From contig OX485808.1 of NCBI GenBank assembly GCA_950295325.1, positions 42,490,527-42,554,526 of the forward strand: 64,000 nt of DNA, given 5' to 3'. The translations under genes and the position numbers were made by a program. Of the stretch, positions 49,036-58,158 are shown one piece after another. How positions within the stretch are numbered: the first letter of the stretch is position 1; each line of letters starts with the position of its first letter. The notes under the pieces are model-generated. The model saw nothing but the letters and a program-made list of their open reading frames with translations, was not told where the DNA came from and ran no database searches. Source of the DNA: Polytrichum commune. Its lineage: Eukaryota; Streptophyta; Polytrichopsida; Polytrichales; Polytrichaceae.

Positions 49036-51260
49036 GGAGTCGATGCCCTCATCGACTATACTCGTAGTCGGCACACCAATTCTCAAGTTGCCATCCTCTA
49101 TGGTGCGGCATTGTGTTTACCTTAGGGCGCGACCCCCACAATGCATCTTCAAATTTGGCATGGTCCCAAAGGTGTCGTTCCTAGGTGGTCCGTTAGCGAC
49201 CTTGGATCTCTCATCCAAGGACCTAACCTATACTAGACCCACCTACTTTGGGACTCACTTGGGTTGCCCCTCCTTTGGGGCCTCCCCCGTTAGGCTCCAC
49301 TAGCCTAACATGACACATCTAGGCGAGACCTCAACGCTTCCACTAAGTTGTCTCGGTTGCAACTCCGAGATGGCTTTCCATTGTTAAGCCACGCCTCGAT
49401 CGCACGGGGGTGATGCCAAGTCCCGCCCGACTCGGTTCCCACTTTGCTCTTTCGAGACATGGGTTCATGACTCCCATGCGCCAACTCTCGTTAGCTCGCG
49501 GGTAGCACTTTTATGAGCACGCGCCATCACCTTGTCCCCGCCCGGACAAGCCCACAACTAAGAAGTTTCTTGGTTTTATCCAAGGCCCCTCCAAGCCATG
49601 GCCCCAATTACTCGGCTTACCCAACCTAGTTTGGCATGTCTATTCCCCCTCTTCCATTAACCAAACACAAGTACAAGACTAGGACCTCATCTCATACTTT
49701 TCTCTTTGCACCACTAAAGTTTGGACTTTATTCCCTCAAGCCAAAGAACAAGTGCATGTTGTGGAGCAATTAACCTCGAAGCTATGTTTGCTACTAGAGT
49801 CTCTCCCCCACTAAGGAGATGTCCTCAATGCCTACGCTTCTTTTTATTGGAATGTCTAGCCTTAGTTTCTTCAAAGTGCTTCACCAATTCATTGGTGTTG
49901 ACCATGTCTCTTGCCGCCACCCAAGCGGTTTCTTTCTCATGGTATCCTCACCATTTCACCAAGTATTCCTTTGTACTTTTTCTTTCCTTTTCACTTGGGC
50001 TTCCTACACTTGAGGATGCCCTCTTACCTCATGTTCCAAATGACGTCCACAAGGTCGGGAGGTGGCCTAATCACTTGCTTGTGATCGGGCCACAAGGTGT
50101 CGTCCTAAAATGACTTTCGTAATGAGACATGAAATGTCGGATGCACTTTGATCTCCGGCGGTAATTCCAACTTATATATGTCCTTGAACACTTGTTCCAC
50201 AATGGAAAACGAAGCTCCAATTTTGGACATGAACTTTGGAGTGAGGCCTTCCGGCTAAGTGAAGTTGTTCACATTCAACAACGCCTTTTGGCCCACCTCA
50301 TTCTCCACTTCGCGTCTTCCGGCATTGATTTGCACTCCGTAGCACCTTCGGGCTTTCTCCACCAACAACTTGGTCATCTCCAAGACTTGTTCACGCTTCT
50401 TGGCCAAGTCCTCACCATCTTGGTTGAACTCTAGTGTTGAATGTGCCCCCTCGAGAGCTAGGTTAATAGGTTGGAGCGCATCCACTCCATAAGCCACCAC
50501 GAAAGACCACCCCTTGGTAGCCAAGTGCGTGGCTACATTGCAATTACACTCCGCTCGACCCACATAGTCCGCCCAATCTCCTTGGTCCGCCCCCACCAAG
50601 TTCCTCAAGTATTGCTTCAAGACTCCATTCACACGCTCCGATTTCCCATTCATTTGGGAATGCAAGGTCGTGCTAAACCTTAGTTTCATTCCGACCTCCT
50701 TAGAGAAATGCATTGAAAATGCACTTGTGAACTTTGGATCTTGATCCCACACAATCACTCTTGGCAACCCGTGGTGCCTCAACCATCCTTTGAGAAAAGG
50801 CTATGCGGTCTCCAACGCGGTGGCGGTTCCCACAATCGGCACCATGTGTGCCCACTTGGCAAACCGCTCTACCATCAACAAGATGGCATCATACCCATGT
50901 GACTCCGGCAAACTTGTGATCAAGTCCATGCACATACCATGCCATGGCGCCGACGGGATAGGCAACGGTTGCAAGAAGCCGCCTTGCTTTTGGTAAGAGG
51001 CTCGGTTCACTTTGCACTTTGATTCAAGCCTTCACAAAGTGGGCTATATCTTCCTTTATGCACCGCCAATGGTACCTCTTTGACACCATTCTATGGCGGC
51101 TTTTTTTTTCTCCTCTATGGCCGGCAATAGGACTATCATATTCCTCCTTCAAAACCGATAGCCTCAACTTGCCTTGTGGCACATATACCCGACTTTGTTT
51201 GCACTTGAACAATCCGTCCACCAACTTAACCTCTTTGAGCACCTTGCTCTTGCGAAGCTC
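49036..51260 (-). pseudogene. Chromovirus integrase with C-terminal chromodomain, several stops
   Basis: Read on minus. Zinc-binding region at 51242-51024 (SPIAGHRGEKK...). Catalytic core first Asp in MCMDLITSLPES (about 50930), second Asp in WDQDPKFTS, Glu in KSERVNGVLKQYL. The tail includes a plant-type ELPPEIKVHPTFHVSLRK stretch (about 50120-50200). Chromodomain-like EYLVKW(stop)GYHEKETAW lies at 49982-49900 with one TGA where Lys is usual. Chromodomains direct chromovirus integration toward heterochromatin (family knowledge). The frame is broken at several sites, so no active enzyme is expected. Confidence 0.85.
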
Positions 51261-51679
51261 ACCTAAAAGTTTTTGTGCTTTGGGGTAGTTAATTTACCCC
51301 TCCCATATCTTGCATCACAAGTTTCCTTTGCCGGCACACATTAGCCACAAGGTTTGGATGGTTCTCATTGCTTGGAACTCTTCCCGTCTACTTAGCGCAT
51401 CCGGCACCACATTTCCACGGTCCGGTTTGTGGACCAAATCCACCTTCGTAAGCGCCAAACTATCATGCCACCGCAATGACTTGGCGCTCACTTGCGCTTG
51501 TATATGTTAAAATACTTTTAAGACACATTGTCCATGTAGACCTTTGCTTTGTGCGACCCCAAATAATGTCGCCACATCTTCAAGCAATGCACTACGGCAA
51601 AGAAATTCTTTGTCATGAGTTGGTTGTCTTCTTTGACAACCATCGAGCCTCAAGCCCCCATATGCAAAGGCCATCCATC

Positions 51680-52445
51680 TTACATTAACAATCCATCATT
51701 GGCAAAGTTACTCACCCCCGTAAGCACCTCAAAAGGTTTGTCAAACTCCACGAACTTGAGCACGGGCGGCGAAGAGAACTTGCTCTTAAGCTCCCCAAAT
51801 GGCTTGGTGGCACGGCTCATCCCACTCTTGGGATAGCCATTTCTTGTACAAGCCGGACAAGGTTCGACAACCATGAAGCTTAATGCTCTCATAAGCAATG
51901 GTCATCCATCTTGGATCAACATCCGCCAATGATAAAGTCCTTCGTCTCCATGTGCACCTCAAAATGCTTATGAAAACCCGGAAACTTAACCACATCTTGT
52001 GAAGAGAACTTGCTCTTGAGCTTCCCAAAGGCTTGGTGACAAGGCTCATCCCACTCTTGGGATAGCCATTTTTTCAACAAATTGACTAAGGTCCTAGCAA
52101 CCTTAGAAAAACCTCGAATGAAGTGGTGGTAGTAGTTGGCTAGGCCAACAAATGACCTAAGCCATTTTCTTGAGTCAAGGACCAATTCTCCTTTTGGATG
52201 GCCTTGATATTCTTCATGTTTGTCACCAACTTCCTTTGTCACCACATACCTCTAGAACTCAATATCTTGTTGAGCAAAGTTATTTTCATTTCTTGGCGGT
52301 AACTTTTGGGCAACACATTGGTGAATACATCATTGTATCTCTCCAACATCCCACCAAAGTGGTTTAGGGGAGGCCCATCTTTCCTAGCCTCCCCATAAGT
52401 TCTATCGAGTTGCTCCAATTGAACCACGACTATTATATTGGCCAT
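51680..52445 (-). pseudogene. Chromovirus RT stub and RNase H region, palm deleted, internal duplication
   Basis: The minus frame 52445-52239 holds the upstream RT edge (YNDVFTNVLP...). It passes almost directly into WLRSFVGLANYYHHFIRGFS (about 52170), which lies after the palm, so the fingers and YxDD palm are deleted. The RNase H start (EPCHQAFGKLKSKFSS) is then repeated: 52000-52070 and 51770-51840 share the same sequence from gaagagaacttgctctt to gggatagccattt. Not functional. Confidence 0.85.
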
Positions 52446-52707
52446 TTTTCATTTGGTCGATTAAGACCAAATTCAACTTGGGTCCTCCTACCATAGGAGT
52501 CCTTATCAATTTGAACTTCATCTCTTTGCCATTATGACACATCATAATGCACCGCAAGCACACCGGCTTCGGCCTCACATCTATCATGTGAGTTTCAAAG
52601 AATGTGACCTTTACAATGACATGTACCTTATTAATTTCACATGGTGTACAAAATATTTGGCCTTGGCTTAAGGCTACTAGCCTTGGCCACAATGCCATCG
52701 TCTTAGA

Positions 52708-53000
52708 TTCGGTCCTCGGCAACTTGGCTTGGCTTGGTCCGCAAAGCCAACTTTAAACATTTCGTCCGCGGAACAAATTGGTTTGGTGCCACAAAACCAA
52801 TTTCTAATAATTTGTCCGCAAAACAAACATGTTTTGCCTTGGTAGCACAAAGCCACCTTCCCACACTCCGTCCGCGGCACGAACATAAATTGCCTTGGTA
52901 GGACAAACCCACCTCCCAACATTCCGTCCGCGGCACAAGTATGATTTGCTTTGGAAGCATAAATCCACCTTTCAACATTCCGTCCGCGGCACCAACATGT
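52708..53000 (-). repeat. Tandem array of about 56-bp units in the chromovirus leader
   Basis: The core tccgtccgcggcac (or variants) recurs at about 52708, 52761, 52811, 52867, 52923 and 52979; the last spacings are exactly 56. Each unit also carries a ttgccttgg.a..acaaa.cca block. 56 is not a multiple of three, so the repeat does not encode a protein repeat. Confidence 0.85.
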
Positions 53001-53651
53001 TTTCCCTAAGTAAATTGGACCAAACAATTTGCACTCATTTCTTTGGGACCTACTTTGGCTAAAGCCACTTGTGGTGATGCGCCACCGAACTTCTCTTTGG
53101 GACCATTGGCTTCAATGCTCTTGCAAACTTGATGGTCCCCACCATGTCCTCAAGAAGCCTTGGGGACTTAAACAAGGCATCCACCACCCGCTTTTAAAAC
53201 CCCACCTAAAAGGATGCATTTCTTAGAAAGCTCGTCCGTTTTAGGTGTATCCTTCATTTGTGCGTTTGAATAGCGCACATAGGCCTTAAGAGGCCCCGGG
53301 TGCCTCATTAGCACTAAATTCATTCCAACATCAATACCTTCCAAGCATTTCGAATTGGAATTTCAATCCAACATTAATGCCCTCCAAGGTTTTGGGTGCT
53401 TTCGGTATTCTAGGCCCCAAATGTTTTTTGAGGTTTGGGGGAGCCCTTTTCAAAGCACTCCTCCATTTTCCTTACCAAATCCACCCTCATGCCCACCATT
53501 GTCATTTGAACCAATGGTATGGTGAAATTCCACTTGCACATGATCCTTGTTCCAATTTGAGCCTCACAACCTTTTGGAAACCCCGGGCTCACCATCATAA
53601 CCCTCATTTTTGATACCCATGTTTCCCTCAAAGTGCGAGCTCAAAACTTGG

Positions 53652-53671
53652 AACCCTGCTCTGATACCACA
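53652..53671 (-). other. Primer-binding site of the chromovirus (initiator tRNA-Met type)
   Basis: Read on minus, TGGTATCAGAGCAGGGTT begins two bases after the 5' LTR. It matches the usual plant initiator-Met primer site. Confidence 0.92.
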
Positions 53672-54663
53672 TGTCGCAACCCTTGCTAGCCCCCCTTGAC
53701 AATCTTGCCAATTTTCATTTCTACCAAAGGTTACGAGCGCTAACCATTCGCATTCCGCCATGCTAATGGATAGCTCCTCTTACCCCGGACCAATAGTTCA
53801 TAGGAGGGAACCAACCCTCCTACTTTGCTTTCGGGACTCACCCCTTAATCGCTAACCAACCCCTTTAATCGGTAACCAATCCTTAGATGTGGACTTCCAT
53901 CCATGGAAGTCCAATCTTATGTTGATCATCGCGTTGCCGGAGCAACACTACAACAACCCGAACCATACTAGGCAACTATGGCCTCACATTAGGCCAATGC
54001 CAATGGAGGCCGTGCCGTTCGGCCTCGGGTGGGTGAGGCCACACCACCTCACCCATATAAGCCTCTAGGACTCTACGCGGGGCCCCTACCCCACCGCCAA
54101 CCAACCTCTTGTCTCTCTACCAAGAGTTGGGGCCAAGTGGACATTTTCCCTTAGCTGCTGGGCCTAGAACCCCCCCAGCAGCTTCAGACCATCATAACTT
54201 CCTTGTATGATGTCTGATCATAACAACCAACCAATCCATCCTCATCTACGCTTCACGTAGATGCCGATGGACTCCTCGCTTGCCCCATTCGGGCAAGTCT
54301 TGAGGAAGTTATGCCTGTTTGAACCTTGGCAGTCCCGGAATCACTCCCAGGCACTGCTGTACCAGGGCGCTGTCCCGGGACAGCTCCCCACTCAAATGGC
54401 CATAACTCCTAGCTCACACCTCCGATTGAGGTGATCTTGAGCATTCTAGAATCACCACGCCATGAGCTACGCATAGCTCATGGCCTCACCCTCATGCCTC
54501 CTAGTCTTTGTGGGTGGGAGGCGTTCCCAACGCCCGGGGCCCTCACCCACACTAGGATCACTTGGGCCCTCTCACCAACGGCGCCACAAGTCCCGGGTGT
54601 CACTCCGGGGTCCCCCTTGTGCCCATGGTGTTTCGGCCACTCCTCATGGAGAGGTGCGCGACA
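53672..54663 (-). repeat. Chromovirus 5' LTR (992 bp)
   Basis: Direct copy of 48028-49019. It drives transcription on minus. Its plus-strand right end supplies an open frame fused to the unit 2 ORF. Confidence 0.95.
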
Positions 54664-56678
54664 GCAGGGATAGCTACTACGTAGGAAAATTCAGGACAGA
54701 CCCGGATCCTAAGGACGGATTCCATCCCGGGAATTGCCGAAACCCTAGGGAAAGGAGGGTTATAGAGTTTACTCTCCCCATCCTTAGTCCGGAAAAGCCC
54801 AAGCGGCTCAGCATTGCCATGGCTAACACCCTGTTCAGGGCCATGTCCGGAGCCCGGCCTGTAAATTGGGGTAGGTTAATTCAGGAATATGTAGAAAAAT
54901 CCATCCCCCACAGTGGCCAAAAACCCTCCTTTCTTTCCCTTTACATCCTCCACCTCTACCAGCACCACGGCTGCATCAACGAAGAAGAGGAGGACATGCT
55001 GACGATAGCGGAGGACGAGGTGGTGTACAAGATCACTCCGGAAGTCGAAGTTCCGGAGACCGGAACAGAGGATTCCAGCGACACAGCTGTTCCGAAACCA
55101 CCTCCGGTTTCGTCCCCTCCGAAGGTCCGGAAACCCACCTCACCACCGGCCCGACAGGAAGCTGGGCCTAGCCGGGAAGTTCCTTGGAAGGACATTGACC
55201 TCTCCACCTTCGAGTTTCCAGAAGCCCCCTTCAAGCGCGTTCGGGATGAGTTGACGGAGCTCCAGAACCAATACTTCCGGATGGAGCACATCACCCGGGG
55301 AGTGAACCGGGCCTTGGGCAATTGTGGACCCGGAAATATCCTCCGGGAATTGGCCAAGCAAATGGACCAGAAACAGGTAGAGGCCCTGGAGACGGAGAAG
55401 GCGCAGCTAGCGGCACAAGTGGCCACTATGACCCGGGAGCTCGCCCAGAAAAGCGAGGAGATCCGGAAGTTCCAGGCGGAACAAGCTGTGGTGTTAAGCC
55501 GGGTCCGGGAGTTGGTAGGCCATCCGGGAGAGATCGTCAACAAGGCGCATCTTTACGACCAGCTGATGGAGTTGGCGGATCCGTCTTCCGCCCGACAAAC
55601 GCTCCCTATCCTGGTAAAATACTCTCGCACCATGAAGGACTTACTCAAAGAGATTCAGAAGCTGTTGTCGGGTGGTACACCCAGGCGGATGCTCTATCCG
55701 GGTCCACCCAGATCTCTGACAGGTACATTGTACGAGGTTATTGGGGAGGTGGAACTGGTTCCGGCCTCACAGGCAGGTGCAGGGCCCAGTCAGCCAGCCG
55801 GGACTTCCCATCCACCGGAATCCGGAAGAGTTCCGGATCGAGAGAAGACCCTTGTTCCAGAACGGGCCCGCTCATCCTTGGTTCGCCGGAAGAGCACGGA
55901 GCGGTCAGCCAGGTCTGGACGGGGACAGTCATCGAATCAAGGTCAGGGAAGAGCGTCAGGACGGTCCCGAACTTCGGAGAGGACCAAAATTCCGGAAAGG
56001 ATGAGGACGCCGGATCGGACGAAGACTCCGGATAGGGGTAAGGCACCGGTATCGCAGGTTTCGCCCGTTCCTGCTCTTGATTGCATGATAGTAGAACCGT
56101 GGGCTCCTCCACCCTCACACGCGATGTCCGCGAGGGATCCCCGGACGACTTCCGTCTCATGTGGCCGGAACAGGGAAGGGACTAATGGGAGTGATCCCTC
56201 GCCTGGCCATCAGTCCCGGAAGGAGAAACACGTTTCCGGTGCAGCGCGATCCGGATCGGGTGATGGATCGGGAAAGGATCCGGCCGCGGTGGACGATTAT
56301 GAAAAGAGGTCGCCCCCTCTCCGAACATGAGGAGGGTATTCACAAGACTGCAGAAACAACGACTCTGGACCCTAGGAGGAGGTTCTTCCGCCATCAGCGG
56401 GCCCGCAAGCCACTCTAAGGACGGGACGGCTCCGAAGAAACACCGCACCATTTAGGTTAGACTTAGGTAGATTAGTATTAGGAAGATCAGGATTAGGCAG
56501 GTAGGATTAAGGGTAACCTTTTTGAGTTTTTGGCAAAACTGTAAGTTCAAATTTTGTCAGCGCAAAAAACAGATCGAGATCCGGAAATTCCGTGAAGGAT
56601 GCGTTTTCGAATTTCTTGGTGCTTGGGGTTTTCTGGGCGGGCGCCTGGGCCGCCACCAGTAGTTAGGGATTATGGCCT

Positions 56679-56755
56679 CTACTTAAGGTTGAATAAGGAG
56701 CTTGAGGAGGGTTCTTCTCTCCGATGTTGTATTTTGTCTTTTCCCACTCAATAAA
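56679..56755 (+). promoter_or_regulatory. TATA-like box followed by AATAAA, unit 2
   Basis: ctacttaaggttgaataagga and AATAAA (56750-56755) mirror the pair in unit 1 at nearly the same spacing. Confidence 0.5.
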
Positions 56756-56909
56756 GCTCTAGTTCTCCACCTATTCTGATTTGTTTTGTGCACGAACGGT
56801 TAGGAGCACGTTGCAGATCTAGAGGGAATGGATTAGTAGGAAATACGGATAGGACAAAGGGGAGGAAACCCGGATCGGATCCGACTATAGTACTATGGCT
56901 CCTTTTTGA

Positions 56910-57374
56910 GTGTAGTGGGAGGGAAACCTCGTTATTCCGGATGTCTGAGTAACGCCCATGTGAGATAACCGTCGATAGGACTGGGTAAGATCTGGGAGGT
57001 GCCGGACTTACGCCATCTGACCTTCTGAAGAGGTCTCACGGATCCTGGGCGGGGCAATCCGGAAAGCGGTACGGATCGCCCAGTTATCTCAGATTTAGTT
57101 GAGCCTAAGTTCGTTGTAGCCGGATCGATCCGTCAGAAGGAGGAGAGAAACCGGAACGGTTAGGTTTCCGGTCCGGAGAGCATTTCCAGTGTGTAGTGGG
57201 AGGGAAACCTCATTATTCCGGATGTCTGGGTAACGTTCATGTGAGATAGCCGTCGTTAGGACTAGGTAAGATCCAGGAGGTGCCGGACTTACACCATCCG
57301 ATCTTCTGAAGAGGTCTCACAGTCTTTGGGCGGGGTAATCCGGAAAGTGGTACGGATCGCCCAGTTATCCCAGA
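56910..57374 (+). ncRNA. Tandem structured RNA modules of unit 2 (two copies)
   Basis: Module 1 56910-57093, module 2 57190-57374. Outer helix: TCTGAGTAAC (56944) with GTTATCTCAGA (57083); TCTGGGTAAC (57225) with GTTATCCCAGA (57364): a G-C to A-T exchange that keeps pairing. Inner helix: GTGAGA (56960) with TCTCAC (57034); TGTGAGA (57240) with TCTCACA (57315), against GGTGAGA/TCTCACC in unit 1. A third hairpin GGGCG..ATCCG with CGGAT.CGCCC (57328-57362) and a GAGG-GAAA-CCTC tetraloop stem are also present. No match to a ribozyme core that I know. Confidence 0.62.
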
Positions 57375-57831
57375 TTAACAGGTCTCAGATCAAAACTTAA
57401 CCTTTCTGTCGTTGTAGTTCCGGGAACCATCCGGATTCTCTGTGTGACCTACCAGGAAAGATTAGGCCGATCCGGACTGGTTGTGAGAGAAATCCGGATT
57501 TTGACCATGTAGGGACATCTTCACCGGATGAACCCAATTATCAATGGAGATAAGAAGTATGTAGGTAGGTATGGAGGAAAGATGCATGTAGGAGTAAGAC
57601 TTAATTAGAGAGGTTCAATCCGGAAGGCAAGTCCCAGAACAAAGACTTCCAAAGGACTATCCGGATCCGGATATCCGGCCGGTGGTCGACTTTCAAGCAG
57701 GAAAAGTGCGTCCCTGACATCCTGCACTTCACAGAATCCCTGAACGATACTTGGGTCATCCGGACAGACCGGATTAGGCATTGAAAAACGCCTATCCAGA
57801 ACTTTTGGTGTTCGTGTGCTCCCACATAGAG

Positions 57832-58158
57832 GGTAATTCCCTAGTCATCGCATTGTGTTGGAGACGAGAGGGTAATGCCTCAGTCTTTAATGCAGTGCGT
57901 GGCGAAGGTCAGCCCCTTACTCTCGGTATTGTGGTGAGTGCCAATTTGAGGAAGAGTGCGGAGGTGATTCTTCGGCTTGACTAAGAATTAACATGAACAT
58001 GCCTATCCCCTGTTTGGGATTTTTCACTTAAGTGGGTTGCAGGTTCTCTTTCTTCACCTCCTCAATTTTAGACCACATCAAGAAAAGTGAAAACATTAAT
58101 GAATAAAGGTAGTGAGGGGTATGTGTGGTCAAGTGAGGGTTGATCGATTCCTTGGGGA
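57832..58158 (+). other. Gypsy leader, right half
   Basis: Continuation of the leader interrupted by unit 2. Non-coding; leads into gag. Confidence 0.6.

Larger units (their letters stand above)
48028..54663 (-). mobile_element. Ty3/Gypsy chromovirus, RT-deleted, identical 992-bp LTRs, TSD GCAGG
   Basis: LTRs 48028-49019 and 53672-54663 are both 992 bp and identical wherever I compared them. The 5-bp duplication GCAGG lies at 48023-48027 and 54664-54668. Minus orientation: primer-binding site beside the right LTR, purine tract beside the left. Order on minus: repeat-rich leader, RT N-terminal stub, RT C-terminal/RNase H region (partly duplicated), integrase, chromodomain. The RT fingers/palm are missing and stops are common, so it must have been copied with proteins from another element, recently given the LTR identity. 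Confidence 0.93.
47716..56330 (+). pseudogene. Unit 2 ORF, split by a chromovirus insertion
   Basis: The N-terminal part begins at ATG 47716 and runs about 100 codons to a TAG near 48013 (TGG in unit 1). The reading frame is cut at the GCAGG target site (48023-48027) and resumes at 54664, running to a stop at 56330. Domains match unit 1: globular region with MANTLF.AMSG.RPVNWG, coiled coil (ELAKQMDQKQVEALETEKA...), and an Arg/Ser/Pro tail with RTPDR/KTPDR repeats. Because the LTR end is open in this frame, an ATG inside the chromovirus LTR (54480) gives a 616-codon chimeric frame; whether it is used is unknown. No RT, protease or zinc knuckle. Confidence 0.75.
45724..57826 (+). mobile_element. 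LTR-like unit 2, about 4.0 kb plus nested insertions, 5-bp TSD TAGAG
   Basis: Begins TGTGGGAGCCC and ends GTGTGCTCCCACA; the nine terminal bases are perfect inverted repeats. It is flanked by perfect TAGAG (45719-45723 and 57827-57831). Collinear with unit 1. Interrupted twice: about 1.45 kb of unrelated DNA (about 45800-47255) in the first 100 bp, and a chromovirus (48028-54663) inside the ORF. Subtracting these leaves about 4.0 kb, matching unit 1. The independent duplications of the two units show two separate integrations of the same 4-kb entity. Confidence 0.82.

Noticed and set aside
52702-53027. Cys-rich repeat protein in the chromovirus leader
   Set aside because: The underlying repeat has a 56-bp period, not a multiple of three, so the apparent motif changes frame with each unit.
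41850-57374. Hammerhead or other known self-cleaving ribozyme in the tandem modules
   Set aside because: CTGAAGA near the inner helix recalls a hammerhead core (CTGATGA), but the GAAA and third stem are not in place.
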